Shown piece by piece: positions 43,694 to 58,400 of a stretch of 62,878 nt of DNA. The notes below the pieces were generated by a model. The model saw nothing but the letters and a program-made list of their open reading frames with translations. It made no database searches and was not told where the DNA came from. Positions within the stretch are counted from its first letter, which is position 1; every line of letters begins with the position of its first letter. Where the stretch lies: assembly GCA_022824585.1 (NCBI GenBank), contig JAJDZN010000329.1, forward strand, positions 1-62,878, in the 5' to 3' direction. Origin of the DNA: Bryobacterales bacterium. GTDB lineage: Bacteria; Acidobacteriota; Terriglobia; Bryobacterales; UBA6623. The position numbers and the translations under genes were made by a program.

Positions 43694-46495
43694 CTAATGC
43701 TTGGAGGGCGTGACCCAGTAGCGCTCCCGCTGGAACGGATAGCCCGGCAGCGGCACCTTTCGGCGCCTCTCCCCGGTGAACAGCCCTTCGAACGAGAGCG
43801 CCGCGCCAGCCTCGTACGCCGCGGCCACCGCCTTCGCAAAGCCGCTGGAGCTGCCAGATTCTTGCCGGAGGCCTATCCCCTGCTCAGGTGCCGGGTCGAC
43901 ATTGGTGTCTGCCTTGGGCGAATCCTGGCCCACGACCCGCAGCGGGTCCCCGTCGAAGCCGATCTCCAGGACCATTCCCGCCTTCCGTGTCTGCGGTGCC
44001 TCCGCACTGCGTCCGTCGATTGCCGGCTCGCTAGCCTGGCGTCGCCAGTACGTCGCCTCCAGCAGCTTGGCTGGCTCGACATCGCGACCGGTGGTCGAAC
44101 TGGCCAAGGTCACTGACGGCACCGTCATCTTTGTCCCTTGGAATGCCGATTCGAGTTCATGGAGTCCTGCTTCCGCCAACCTGCCGTGCGAAGCCCTCCC
44201 CGGCTTCACCCTCTCCGTCCGCAGCCCTTCAGCCGAGATCAGCGCTTCCAGCCGTTCCATGTCCGCCACCGGTCCATGGACTAGGCGGTGTGTCCCGGAA
44301 TCCAACACCACGCTCGGCCCAGCGTGACTTGAATCGGAATTCAGCGCACCCAAGGCAGTCTCCAAGCGTTCCATGGGAGCGGAGACGGCTAGGAGGGTTC
44401 CGGCGCGCGGACCTGTTGTGGGCAAGGAACTACTCAGCGCACCCCGCGCCGCTGCGAGTCGCAGGCCGTCTTCCAGGCCGAACACTCCGGCAACCTTGGC
44501 CGCCGCCAACTCGCCCACGCCGTGTCCCTGCACCGTGACTGGTCGTACCCCCACCCTCTCCCACAGGGCCGCCAGTGCACACTCCACCGCGTACAGCCCC
44601 GGTTCCGCCCAAAGCGGATCGCCCTGATCGTCGGCGGCACCTGGCCGACCGAGCATCGCATCCACCAGCGATACCCCGCGCACTTTCCGCATAACCCGGT
44701 CACAGCGCTCCAAGATCGCCCGCCCGTCTGGCTCTCTCTCGTAGAGTGCCCTCCCCATGGCTGGCCACTGGCTGCCTTGGCCCGCAAACACAAATGCCAC
44801 ACTCGGTGCACGTCCGGCAAAGTGGGCGGCGTCGCGCGCACTTGCCAATGCTGTCAACCTTTCCCGCAGTTCGTCGGCACTTCCGAACACCAATCCCACC
44901 CGATGGCCAAAGTGGTTCCGGCCCACTCCCGCCGTCCACGCCATGTCCGCAAGCAGCGAGGCAGCGTCTGCACTGGTGGCAGGCGGGTCCGAACCCTCGT
45001 GTTCCGCGGCTGGCCGCTCCGCATTCTGTTCGAGCCAAGACAAGTATTGGCCGGCTAGGTCGCGGACCGCCCTCGCGGACCGCCCCGACAGCGGCAGCAG
45101 CCTTGTCTCCCGCTCCCGGAACGATCCCTCCGTGGTTTCTGAGCCCGCGGAAGAGTGCATCGGGACTGCCACGGAGAGCGCCGCCCGCTCGGAATGGGTG
45201 CCCGTCGTTTGGCAACTCTCGACGAGCACGTGTGCGTTGGTGCCCGAGAGCCCGAAGGAACTGATGCCTGCCCTCAAGGGGCAGCCAGGCTGTGCCGAAA
45301 GCCACGGAGTTTCGTCCGACGTGACCTTCACTGGCAAGTTTCCCCAATCGATCTCAGGGCTTGGCTCGCGGAAGTGCAGGTGCCTGGGAATGGTCCGCCG
45401 CTGCATCGCCAGGACAACCTTGATCAGGCTAGCCACGCCGGAAGCGGCCTCCAAGTGCCCAATGTTCGACTTCACGGACCCCAGCAGCAGGGGTCTGTCG
45501 GAAGATCGTCCCGCCCCGTAAACCTCGGCTGCGGCCTGCAACTCGACCGAGTCCCCAAGCAGCGACCCCGTCGCATGTGCCTCAAGATAGTCCACGTCGT
45601 GGGGCTCCAACCCGGCGCTCGCGAGCGCTTCCCTGAGCAGCCGACTCTGCGCCCCAAGGTTCGGCACGGTCAGGCCCGCCCCGCCCCCGTTGTGGTTCAC
45701 GGCCGATCCTCGGATCACTGCCCAGATTGGGTCCCCGTCGCGTTTTGCGTCAGCCAGGCGCTTCAGGACCACCATGCCGCAGCCCTCTCCTCGCACGTAT
45801 CCGTTGGCCGAGGCATCGAAGGCCCTGCACTGCCCGTCATTCGACAGCAGTCCCACTCCGGCCATCCCGTAGGTCGCACGCTTCGAGAGAATCGCGTTCA
45901 CGCCCCCCGCCAGCGCCAGGTCGGCTTCTCCCAAGCGCAGTGCCGCCGAAGCCTGGTGCAGTGCCACCAACGACGAAGAGCACGTCGTGTCCACGGGCAT
46001 TGCCGGACCCTCGAGGCCGAGGAAGTGCGCGACGCGGCCGACCCCAGTGCTCGTACTGTTCCCTTCCAGGGCCGTGATATCGAAGAAGTCGCTCTCGCTT
46101 GCCTGGATCAGATCCTTGTACTCGCTGCCTGAAATCCCCACGAAAACTCCGGCTCGGCGGCCACGCAGAGAGCCGGGATTAATCCCTGCGTCTTCTAGCG
46201 CGTGCCAGCTTGTCTCCAACAGCAGCCGGTGCTGCGGATCGATCCCCTCTGCCTCGATCGGTGTGATCCGGAAGAAGCCGGGATCGAACTGGTCGATCCC
46301 GTCGATGAACGCTCCCCAACGACCGGCTTCTCGGACTGAAGAGCTCGCCTTGGAATCGCTGACAGCATGGACCCAGAGATCCCCTGGCCGTTCCGCCGTG
46401 ATTGCGCTGCCACCGTCCTCGAGCTGTTGCCAGAATCTGAACAGGTCCTGCCCGCCCGGGAACCTGCACGCCATTCCCACTACAGCGATCCCGCC
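43694..46495 (-). other. PKS module 3: terminal KS-AT with dead AT
   Basis: KS about 45.2-46.5 kb has the Cys (5633) and both His motifs, one as EAHATGSLLGD rather than EAHGTGTELGD, and differs clearly from the two tandem KS domains. AT about 43.9-44.8 kb keeps GQGSQW and a His (RASH in place of HAFH), but the catalytic Ser is Gly 6120 (GHGVGE, codon 44519-44521, one transition away from AGC). The protein ends at ERYWVTPSKH, just after the post-AT linker. No ACP or processing domain follows. Confidence 0.85.
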
Positions 46496-49400
46496 ATCCT
46501 CCGGCCTGCGGGCCGCGGCCCGTTCGGGTTCCGGGCTCTCATCTTCAACGACACGCAGTTCCACGGCCAGGTGTCGTGCGAGGCTCGCGATGTCGACATG
46601 GTCAAACACGGCGGTGTTAGCCAGCCGGTACTCACCAGTCAACAACCTGTTCAACCTGTTCGTCAGCTCAATCGCCATCAACGAATCCATGCCGAGATCG
46701 AAGAAGCCGACGGCCGGGTCTGGGGGTGAGGCAAGCTGCAGGACCGCTTGGACCTCGCCCTGCACGATTTCCATTAGCAGGGCTTCGCGATCCCCGGGCG
46801 ACGCCTCTCGCAGACGGTTCCTGAGATCGAGCGTTGGGGCTGTCTCCTCTGCTACGGGCTTGGAGTCCACAAGCTCGTCCAGCAGGGGCTGGTCCGCTGA
46901 CAGAAGGGCTGCGAACCGTTGCCAGTCCATCGAGACCGCTGCCGGGGCAACCAAGTCTTGCTGCAGCAGCTTGTCGAAGACACGCAGGCCACGTTCCGGC
47001 GTGATCCAGCCCAGGCCGGCCGCCGCCAACTGCTGCGCGATCCGAGCACGCCGCTCTTCTGCTTCGCCCACTTCCGACCAAGCCCCCCACGCGATCGCTT
47101 GGCCGACCAATCCCACCGACCGCCGGTGCCGCGCCAACTGGTCCAGAAACGCGTTCGCCGCCGCGTAGTTCGCCTGACCTGCATTCCCCAGCACGCCAGC
47201 AATGCTCGAGAACATCACGAACAGATCCAAGTCCCGGTCCGCCGTCGCCCTGTGCAGGTGCCAGGCCCCAAGCACTTTCGGCTCCAAGACTCGCTCGAAT
47301 CCCCCCCAGTCTTGGTTGGTCAGCGATGCGTCGGCGATTACCCCCGCGCTGTGAATCACCCCTGCCAGCGGCGGCATCGCAGCCTCGACCCTCTCTAGCA
47401 TGGAGTCTAGGGCAGCGGAGTCGGTCACGTCCGCCAGTTCCACCTGCACCGTGACTCCCCGCTCCCGCAGCGCCGCGATTGCTGCGCCGGCTTCGGAGTC
47501 GGGCTCCCGCCGGCCGTTCAGCACGATCCAGCGCGCCCCGTTGTCAGCCAGCCAGGTCGCCGCCAGTCGTCCAATCCCAGCTAGGCCGCCCGTCACCAGA
47601 TACGTGCCGTTCCCCCGCAGCCCGCCGGACGCCAGTGACGGCAGCGTCAGCACAATCTTGCCCACATGGCGCGCCGACCGCATGTGCTCCATCGCCGCGC
47701 TCGCCTCCGCTAGGGGCCATGCGCTGTGCGGGAGCGGCTCCAAATCCTTGGAGTCGATCCGATCCATCAACGCCCGCAGCTGTGTTCCGACTCTCTCCGG
47801 CTCATCGATCACGAGTTGATCGAGCGCCAGGATGTGGTAGTCGACATCTGGCCTGGCCGCCGCCATCTGCTCCGCGCTGAAGATGTCGCGCTTGGCGATC
47901 TCGACGAACCTGCCGCCCTGGCCCAGGCACGCAAGGCTCGCCTCGATGAATCCCGGGCCCGTCAGGCTGTTCAGCACGACCTCGACGCCCGCTCCCCCGG
48001 TAACCGCCAGAACTTTCTCGCCGAAGGCCGTGGTTCGGCTGTCGAACACGTGCTGCACGCCCAGCGACCGCAGATAGGGGCGCTTCCAGCTGCTCGCCGT
48101 CGCGATCACCTCCGCGCCGCCAGCCTGGGCCAAGCGGATTGCCGCCAAGCCCACACCGCCGGCCCCGGCGTGCACTAGCACCCGGTCGCCGGCTTGGAGG
48201 CCGGCCAGCTCGAAAGCTATGGCCGCTGTCAGGAAAGTCGTCGGCACGGTTGCCAGCGCCGCCGCCGGCAAGCCGGAACGCGACTTCGCGACCAGTTCCT
48301 CGCTCGTGACAACCTCGGGGCCGAAGGCTCCCGCGGCGAGGCCGGCCACCCGGTCTCCAACTGCCACTGAGGTTACGCCCGGACCGATCGCGATTACCCG
48401 ACCGCAGAATTCCGCGCCCAGGGGGTTGTACAGATCGACAACCCCCATTGCGGACAAGACGTCGTAGAAGTTGAGTCCTGCCGCGCTCACGGATGCGCGG
48501 ATCTTGCCTTCTCCCGGTGCGGGCAGGCCTGCGGGCTCTACCCTCAGGTCATCCAGGCTTCCGCCGGTGCCCGGGGCAAGGCGCCAACCCGCCTCCTCCG
48601 GCAGCCGCAGGCGGCCCGTCCGGGCGGCCCGCACGAGCCGCGCTGCATGGCGGGTGGCACCTCGGTGAGCCACGAGCGTCTCCCGGTCGGCATCCAGCAA
48701 TTCGTCCAGCAGCGAGTCCGCCTGGAGCGGTGCCCGCGGATCGAGATCGACCATGCGCAAGCGCAACTGCGGTGCCTCCAGCGCCACCGCCCTGGCCAAG
48801 CCCCACAGCGTCGCCCCTGCCAATTGGCCGCCTCGCTCGCGCTCGACCACTTGGCCACCCCGCGTAACGAACCACATGCCTTCCAGGGGCTCAGCCCCCA
48901 CGTCCTGCAGCCCCTGGAGCAGCGCCAGAGCCCCCTCCCCGATCTGGGCCACGTCTTGTGCCAGTTCCGGCGTCGTCGCCGTTGCTCCGTGGCCCTCTAG
49001 GGCGCCTAGGTGCACCACGCCTCGCAGAGGGGCCTCGCTGCGCAGATCCGCCAGCAGCGAGCTCCAGGCCTCTCGCCTCGTCGGGTCCACATACGCCGTC
49101 GTGACTCCTGCCAGTTGGTCCGTGTCGTGCCTCGCCAAGACGACCGCCTGATTTCGTGTCTCCAGCTTCTCGGCCAGCTCCTGAGCCAGCGCTGAAGCCC
49201 CTCCGGCCAGCACCCACACGCCCGGCTCTTCCTCCGCTTCGAATTGGCCCCGCGCTACGATCACCCCTTGCCAGGCCGTGTCCTCCGCGCCGCTCTCCAG
49301 CACTTCCACGTCACCGAAGCCCGATTCCTCCAACGCCTGCCGCCACGCGCTCGCTCCCGCCAAGGCTTGATCGTCCCGGTACGGGTCCGCGAATCGCCAC

Positions 49401-52400
49401 CAACCCTCCATCAACCCGAACGTCAGGTCCCGCCATGCCTGCGGGCGCAGGGACTCCAGCACCACCAAGTGCCCAGCCGGCGCCAGCAGCCTCCGGCAAT
49501 GCTCCAGTGTCTTCCCGAGGTCCCGTGTTGCGTGCAGCACGTCGGCCGCGATCACCAGGTCGTATCGGTGCGGCTCCAGCCCCTGGGGTGCCGGGTCCGC
49601 CTCGATGTCTAGCACCCGGGACTCGACTCCCGCACCGAATCGCTCCTCTGTCTCTGCGAGGCAACTCTGGGAGCTGTCCGTGCAGACATAGCTGAATCGA
49701 CCCGCCGGCAGCACTGCCAGCACCTCCGCCGTCGTGCTGCCCGTGCCGGCCCCGATCTCGAGCACCCGCAAAGGACGGCCCTTGGGCAGGCCCGCCACGA
49801 GCGCTGCCACCGTCTTGCCGACCATACGGTTCGCCGCGCGCATCCCCGGTGCGTGCCGGTAGATGTCCGCCAGCCCGGCACCTTCGGGGCCGGACAGCAC
49901 TTCTAGCGGATCCGCGCGGCCCCGCAGCACGTCCGCTAGCGTCTCCCCGCAGCGAATTAGCACGCCCAGCTCGTGCGCGCCGTGTGCATGCCGCTCCAGC
50001 AGCCGCGCCCCGACGGCCCCAGGTTCCGACGCCAGCCCTTCTGGCAAGTCGTCGTCCGCGCCGACGGCCACCGCCCAGCCCGGGGTGCCCTCCGCCTCCG
50101 CCTGCAAGACCCCGGCCTCGGCCAGCATGGCGAGCATCCGCCCGAACAGTCTCCGGTGGTCCCCCACGACCTTCAGCTGCTCTTGCGCCAGGGACAGATC
50201 TAAGACCGCACCCTTCTCGCGCCGCCAGCCCAAGGCTTCCAGCCCTGCCATGGCGTATGACCGTGCCAACCGGTCGAGGTCCTCATGCAGGGCGGACCAA
50301 GCCTCCGGCGGTACGCCTTCCGACGCAAGGCTCTCGGCAAAGCTGCCCCTGAGTTGCTCCAACCTGGCCTGTGCCGCTGGGAGATCGGCTGCCCGCTGTC
50401 TGCCTGCCCGGGGCTGTTTCCGCCACGCCGTCTCGTACAGCAGGTCCTCCACGCCTTCGATGGCGGACACCAGCGCGGCACGCGTCGCGCGTTTCAGCAC
50501 CAGTCCCCTGACTCCGCCCAGGGCCGCGCCCTGCATGTCGTACAGCCCAAGTTCCGCAACCAACACTTCGGCGGGCCCGGGACCCGGGGTACCTGCATCG
50601 GGCCTCTCAAGCAACCGCGCATGGCAGAACATCCGCTCCGGCACGGGGCCCGCAAGCCACATGCGCTCCCATCCGATGGGCATGTAGGTGTCTGAATCGA
50701 ACTCTTCGGCGTCCCCTACGGTGGCGACGACCACCTGGAAGCACGCATCCAGCTGCGCCGGATGCATCCACAACCTGCCAGGACCTGCCTGCGATGAGAG
50801 CACCACCTCGCCGATGGCCTCCCCCGGGCCGGACCAGATGGCCGCCAGCCCCTGGAAGGCGGGACCGTGCACAATGCCTCGCCTCCTGATGCTTCGGTAA
50901 AAGTCGGTCGAGTCCACCCTCGACAGGGTCTCCCTGAGTGCCCCCAGGCCGATCGCTTCGGGCGTGCCCGCCTCGCCCCGCTCCACGCGCGCCGTGGCGT
51001 GCAACTGCCACGCAGTCTCCCCGCTGCCTTGGCTGTAGACTTCGAAGAGCCGGCCTGAAGATCCCTCCGCTCCGTCCACGAACACCTGCACGGTGCGCCC
51101 CTCGCCGGCAGGCGGCCCATCCTCCGGCTCTTCGAGCCAGATCATAGGCTCGTGCAACTGCAGGTCCTGCAGCACCACTGCATCGGTTCCGCCGGTCGTG
51201 GCTGCCGCTTCCACCCCCAGCACCCCGTACAAGGCACCCGGCGCCACTACCATGCCGAACACCCGGTGATCTGCCAGCCAAGCCGGGTCCGTGGCGTGCA
51301 GGTCCGTCTCGAACGCCATCCCGCCTCGCGCCGAGTCGCGCCGCGCACCCAGCAGCGCATGGCCCTCTTCGGTCACCTTGCGCTTGCCTTGCTCAATCCA
51401 GAACCTCTTCCGCTGGAACGGGTAGCCGGGCAGGGGCACCCTTCGCCTGCTCTCGCCGGCAAACAGGCCCTCGAAGCTGATCGCCGCCCCGGCCTCATAT
51501 GCGCCGGCCACGGCTGCGGAGAAGCCGTTCGCCCCGCCCGCCTCCCGCCGGAGGCTCTCCACCACTCTCGGTCCCGAAACCGCTCCGTCGCTGCTCTCGG
51601 CCGGCCACGCCTGCTCGACCAACGGCCCCAAGATCCCCTGCGGGCCGATCTCGACGACTACATCGACGCCGATTTCCGCCAGTGCCTGTACGCCGGCCGC
51701 GAAGGCTACCGGCTCGCGCGCCTGCCGCCGCCAGTACGCCCCGTCCAGCCGCTCGCCCTCGCGCACCGCCCGGCCCGTGACGTTGCCCACCAAGGCTACT
51801 GCGGGCGAACCCAGGGTCACTGCCTCCAGCGCCTCCTCGATGTCGTCCAGCACTGGGTCCATCAGGGTGCTATGGAACGCGTGGCTCGTGTTCAGCCGCG
51901 CCACCCGCACTCCCGCCTGCTCGAAGCGCTCTGCCAGCGTCTCCACCTCCTCCAACGGCCCGCTGACCACGCGGTGCGTCCCGTTTTCCGCAGCTAGGCT
52001 CAGCCCCGATCCGTCATCGCCCGCAGCGTGCTCCTCCAGCGCCTGACTCACCCGCTGCGGCGAGGCGAACACCGCCAGCATGGCCCCTGCCTCCGGCCCG
52101 TCCACCGGCAGCGATCCCATCAACTCGCCCCTCGCCGCCGCAAACCGCAGACCGTCCTCCAGCTCGAACACCCCCGCCACTTGCGCCGCCGCGATCTCTC
52201 CCACGCTGTGGCCCAGCACGGCCACCGGAGACAGTCCGACGCTCGCCCACTGTGCCGCCAGCGCGCACTCCAGCGCGTACAGCGCCGGCTGCGTCCATCC
52301 GGTGTCGTCCAAATCCCCGGCCGCTCCCGGCTGCCCGAACATCACCTCCAGCAGGGACGCTCCCCGCAATTCCTGCATCACCTTTTCGCAGCGGTCCAGC

Positions 52401-55400
52401 ACTGCCCGTGCCACCGGCTCCCGCTCGTACAGCCAGCGCCCCATGCCAGCCCACTGGCTGCCTTGGCCCGTGAACACGAAAGCTACCTGCGGCTCTTGGG
52501 CTGCGCGCGCGATCTCCCGGTCCGCGGCCAGCTCCTCCAGCGCGGCCCGCAGTTCCGATAGGTCCCCGAACACCACCGAGGCCCGGTGCTCGAAGTGGCT
52601 CCTGCCGGCTCCCGCCGTCCACGCCATGTCGGCCAGCAGCGATTCCGACTCTTCCCCCTGGCCCAGCACGCCGCCCCGGCTCTCCAGCCAAGACAGGTAG
52701 CGGCCCGCCAACTCCCGCACCGCCAGCGAAGACTTCCCGGAGAGCGGCAAGAGCCGCTTCCCGCGCGGCTCCGGGGGACCGCCGGTTCCAGCCTGCGCCG
52801 CGGCGATCGGCATCAAGGGGCCATGCCCGCGACGGTGACTCTCGGGGGCTTCCAAGACCACGTGCGAATTCGTTCCGGAGAATCCGAAGGAACTCACTCC
52901 CGCCCGCACCGGTCGGTCCGGCGAAGCCGGCCACGGCCGGGCCTCCGTTGTCACCTCCACGGGCAGCGCGTCCCAGTCGATGCGCGGATTCAGCTGCCGG
53001 CAATGCAGGTGCTTCGGCAACATTCCGTGCTCCATCGACAGCACCACCTTGATCAGCCCGGCGATTCCCGCCGCCGTTTCCAGGTGGCCGATGTTTGTCT
53101 TCACCGATCCCATCAACAGAGGTCGATTCGCCGCCCTGCCACGCCCGTAGGCCGCAGCAGCGGCCCGCACCTCGATCGGATCCCCCAGTTCCGTCCCGGT
53201 GCCGTGCGCCTCTAGGTAGTCGACTTCTGCCGGCTCGAGCCCTGCCCGCGCCAGCGCCTGTCCGATCACCCGCTCCTGGGCCGGCCCGTTCGGCACCGTC
53301 AGGCCCGCGCTGGCCCCGTCCTGGTTCACCGCCGAACCCCGGATCACAGCCCAGATGCGGTCCCCGTCCGCCTCCGCTTCCCGCAGACGCTTCAGCACCA
53401 CGACCCCGCATCCCTCGCCTCGCACGAACCCATTTGCCGCCGCATCGAATGCCTTGCACACGCCGTCCGGCGCCAGCATCCCCCCCTTGGCCAGCAGTTC
53501 GGTGCTGGTCGGCGTCAGGATCGCGTTCACCCCTCCCGCCAGCACCAAGTCCGCCTCGCCCCGCTCCAACGCCGCCACCCCTTGGTGGAGTGCGACCAGG
53601 GAAGACGAGCAGGCCGTGTCCACGGCCATCGCCGGCCCTTCCAGCCCGAGCGAGAATGCCACTCGCCCGATTGCAGTGCTGCCCGAATTCCCGGTCGCCA
53701 CGTACAAATCGCCCGTCCTTCGCCCCCCTCGCTCGATCACCTCCGAATAGTCGTTGGTCGCAATCCCCACGTACACGCCGGTGCGGCCGCCTCTCAGCCG
53801 GCCCGGGTCGATCCCCGCCTCCTCCAGCGCCAGCCAACTCGTCTCCAGCAAGATCCGCTGTTGCGGGTCCAGCACCTCTGCCTCCACGGGCGCGATGCGG
53901 AAGAACTCTGCGTCAAACAGGTCGATCTCGTCGACGAACGCCCCCCAGCGACGAGCGTCCTGTTCGCCCACTTGTTCCGGAAAATCCCCTTCCGAGGGCC
54001 CCACCGACGAACCTTGGCGACCCGGCGTCACTGCGCATCCGGCCCCGGCCAGTTCATCCCAAAATGCCGACAGGTCCCGCGCTCCCGGGAATCGACACGC
54101 CATGCCCACGATCGCGATGTCGCCCTCCTGTCCTAGCGTCGGGACCGGCCGTTCCGGCCCGGCCGGGGCTTCCTCGATCTCCCCGAACGCTGCCGCCAAG
54201 TGTCCGGCCAGGCTCTTGATGTCGGGAAAGTCAAACACCTCCGTGCTCGTGGGCTTGTACTCCCCGCCGAACGACCGGTTCAGACGATTCCCCAGTTCCA
54301 CGGCCATTAGCGAGTCCATCCCAAGGTCGAAGAACCCGGAGGTCACGTCGGGCGGGGAAGCCAGCCGCAGGACGGCCTGAACCTCGCCCTGCAGGAAGCC
54401 GGCCAAGAGCCGTTCGCGCTCGCGAGCCGACACCGCTCTGAGGCGCTCGACGAGGTCGACCTTGGCGGCCACACCCCGCCCACCGGCCCTCGGAGCCACC
54501 AGTTCTCGCAGCAGTGGCAGGGTGGCAGGCAGGTGGGACGCGAACTGAGACCAATCCACCGACAGCACAGTCGCGCACACCACGTCCCGCCGCACGAGAC
54601 TGTCGAGCACTCGCAGGCCCCGGCGCGGAACGATCCATCCTACGCCGCTCGCTGCCAAGCGCTCTGCGATCCGCGCACGCTGTTCCTCGGCCTCGCCAAC
54701 CTCCGACCAAGGCCCCCACGCAATTGACTGGCCCGCCAGGCCCATCGACCGCCGATGCCACGCCAACTGGTCCAGAAACGCGTTGGCCGCCGCGTGGTTC
54801 GCCTGGCCGGCGTTTCCCAACACGCCCGCAATGCTCGAGAACAGAACGAAGAAGTCCAAGTCCCGGCCTGCGGTTGCCGTGTGCAGGTGCCAGGCCCCTA
54901 GCACCTTCGGCCCGATCACCCGTTCGAATCGTTCCCAGCCCTGGTTGGCCAGGGTGGCGTCCGCGAGCACCCCCGCGCTGTGAATCACTCCCGCCAGCGG
55001 CGGCATGGTGCGTTCGATCCGCTCCAGCATGCCGTCCACGGCCGCCGAGTCGGTCACGTCCGTCACCTCCACGCGCACTTCGACTCCCAGCTTCCGCAGG
55101 GCCTCGATCGCCGGCTTCGCTTCGGCATCCGGTTCTTGGCGGCCGTTCAACACGACCCAGCGCGCGCCGCAGTCCGCCAGCCAGTCGGCCGCCAGCAATC
55201 CGATCCCAGCCAGCCCTCCGGTCACCAGGTACGTTCCGTCCTCCCGCAGGCCCGCGGTCGCCAGCCGCGGCAGCGTCAGCACCACCTTGCCGACGGGACG
55301 CTCCGACCGGAAGTACTCCATCGCTGCCCCTGCCTCCGCCAGCGGCCATGCGCTGTGCGGCAGCGGCTCCAGTTTGCGGGCTCCCATCCTCCGCACCGCG

Positions 55401-58400
55401 GACCTCAGCTGGGTCCCCACCCTCGCCGGCTCGTCGCTCGCGAGCCGATCCAAGGCCAGCACGTGGTAGCCCACGTCCGGCCTGGCCTCCGCCATCCGCT
55501 CGGCGCTCCAGGTGTCCCGTCCCGCGATCTCGACAAACCGGCCGCCCTGCTCCAGGCACGCCAGGCTCGCTTCGATGAAGCCCGGCTCCGTCAGGCTGTT
55601 CAGCACCATTCCGACGCCGGCTCCCGCAGTCGCCGCGAGCACTTCCTGGCCGAGATCCGTGGCTTGGCTGTCGAACACGTGCTCGACACCCAGCGACCGC
55701 AGGTAGGCAAGCATGTCGGTGCTTGCCGTTGCAAGCACCTCCGCGCCCGCCGCGCGCGCCAGTTGGACCGCCGCTAGGCCCACATCCCCCTCCCGCGCGT
55801 GCACCAGCACTCTGTGGCCAGCCTCGAGGCCACCCAGCTCCAATGCCAGCTCGGCCGTCACAAACGCCGCAGGGATCGCCGCCAGCGCCGCCGCCGGGAA
55901 TCCGTCGGGGGCCTTCGCGACCAGGTCCTCGCTTGCGAGGACCTCGGGGCCGAAGGCTCCCGAGGCAAGGCCGACCACCCGGTCGCCGGCTGACACCTCG
56001 GTCACGCCCGCGCCGGTCGCGGTCACCTGGCCGCAGAACTCCGTGCCCAGCGGACTGTGCTGGTCCGAGATGCCCATCGCGATCAGGACGTCGTGAGAAT
56101 TCAGCCCGGCCGCGGCCACCGCCACGCGGACCTCGCCGGGACCCGGCGCGGCCAGCCCGGCCGACTCAACCCTGAGGGCGTCCGGCGCGCCGCCCGTGTC
56201 GCGTGTCAGGCGCCAGCCCGGCTCCCCTGGCAGGCCAAGGCGTCCTGTCCGGGCGCTGCGCACGAGGCGGGCTGCAAAGCGGGCCGCGCCCCGGTGAGCA
56301 ACGTGCGTCTCGCGGTCGGCGTGCAGCAGCTCATCCACCAACCTGTCCATCGGCTCCGGCTCCCGCGGGTCCAGATCCACCATGCGGGGCCGCAGCTGGT
56401 CCGCCTCCATGGCCACCGCCTTGCCCAAGCCCCAGAGCATGGCCCCGGCCAGCTCGCCACCTTGGTCGCGCTTGACGACCTGGCCGCCCCGCGTCACGAA
56501 CCACAGGCCGTCGAGCGGCTCCGCCCCCGCGTCCTGCAACCCTTGCACCAGAGCCAGCGCACTCTCTCCGATGCGGGTCGTGCATTCCGCCAGTTCGGCT
56601 GTCGTGACCGCATTGCCTTGCTCGTTCAAGGCCCCCAGGTGCACCACGCCCCGCAAGCGGGCCTCGGCAGGCAGGCCCTCTAGCAGCGCACGCCAGGCCT
56701 CCCGCTTCGCCGGGTCCATGTCGGCGGCCGTGATGCGCGCATGCTGCGACGCTTCGGGCATCGTCCCCTGACCCGCCACGACCACCGTCTGGTTGCGGGT
56801 CGCCAGTCGGCCGGCCAGCTCCTGGGCCGCTGCCGATCCGTTTCCTGCCAGCACCCACAGGCCCGGCGTTTCGGCCACCTCGAGTGGCCCTCGCGCCACG
56901 AGCACCCCCTGCCAGACCACATCTCCGACGCCGCCCTCCAGCACCTCTACCTCGCCGAAGCCGGTGTCCGCCAAGGCCTGCCGCCACACGCCCTCGTCCG
57001 CCATTGCGTGCTCGCTCCGGTATTGGTCCGAGAAGCGGGACCAGCCCTCCAGCGCCCCGAACGTCAGGTCCATCCACTCCTGGGGGCGGAAGGTCTCCAA
57101 TGCCAAGAGCAGCCCTGCCGGCGCCAGCAGCCTCCGGCAATTCTCCAGCGTCTTGGCCAGGTCCCGGGTCGCGTGCAGCACGTTCGCGGCAATGATCACG
57201 TCGTGCCTGTGCGCTGGCAGGCCCAGCCCTTCAGGGGCCGCCTCGATGTTCAGCACTCGGTACTCGATCCCCGCGTCGGTCGCGCCGAAGCGCTCTTCCG
57301 CCTCGGCGAAGAACCCCGCCGAGAGATCCGTGAAGAGGTATTCGAAGCGACCTGCCGGCAGCGCCTTGAGCGCCTCCGCCGTGGCGCTGCCCGTGCCGGC
57401 CCCCACTTCCAGAACCCGCAATCGCCGTCCCTCTGGCAGGCCTGCCGCCAGCAAGCCGACCGCGGCGCCGAGCATGCGATTCGCCGCCCGCATCCCCGGC
57501 GAGTGGTGGTACAAGTCCGCCAGTCCGGCAAACTCACCGCCGAACAGCAGCTCCAGCGGTTCCACCCGCCCCGCCAGCAAGTCCGCCAACGCATCCCCGC
57601 AACGCATTAGCAGACTCATCTCGTGCGATCCGGACGGATGCCGCTCCAAGAATCCCTCTGCCAAGGCCCGGGGATTCTGCGCCACACCCTCGGGCAAGGG
57701 CTCGCCTGAACCAACGGTCACCACCCAGCTTGGGGATTCCGTCTCCCGCGCCTGCAACACCCCGGCCTTCTCCAGCATCCCCAGCAGGCGCCGGAAGAGA
57801 TGCTGGTGGTCCGCGACTACTCTCAGCTGCCTCCGCAACGGCTCCGGCTCGACAATCGCGCCTGTCTCGCGATGCCAGCCCAAGGCCTCCATCCCCGCCA
57901 GGGCGTACGACCGCGACACTTGCGCCAGCCCCCCCAGCAGCTCTTCCCAAGACTCCAGGACTGCACCTTCCGCTTCAAGCTTCTCGATGAAGGTTCCCCT
58001 GAGTTCGCCGGCCGCGCTCGGCGCCGCCAGGAACCCGGCCGATTGCAACCCGCTCACCCAAGGTTGCTCCCGCCATACGACTTCGTACAAGAGGTCCTCC
58101 ACGCCCCCGGCTGCAGACAACAACGCTGCCCGCGTGGTCGGCTTCAACGCCAGCCCGCTGACCCCGCCCAGAGGCATGCCCCGGGGGTCGTACAAGTCAA
58201 GGTCTGCAACCTGGGCCCCGGAATCCCCGGCCCGCTGCAGTCCCACGCCGTTGGAGGCGCGCATCCGCGCGCAGCAAACTAGGCGCTCCGGCAGGGGGCC
58301 GACAAGCCACAGCCGCTCCCATCCGGAAGGAATGAGCGCGCCCGGCCTCGCCCCCTCCGTGTCATTCGCCAACAGGGCGGCTAGCTGGAAGAAGCCCTCG

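Noticed and set aside
52014..53837. A 607-codon minus frame overlapping KS2-AT2 in another phase
   Set aside because: It is Gly/Arg/Ala-rich and shadows the true PKS frame, with no motifs of its own.
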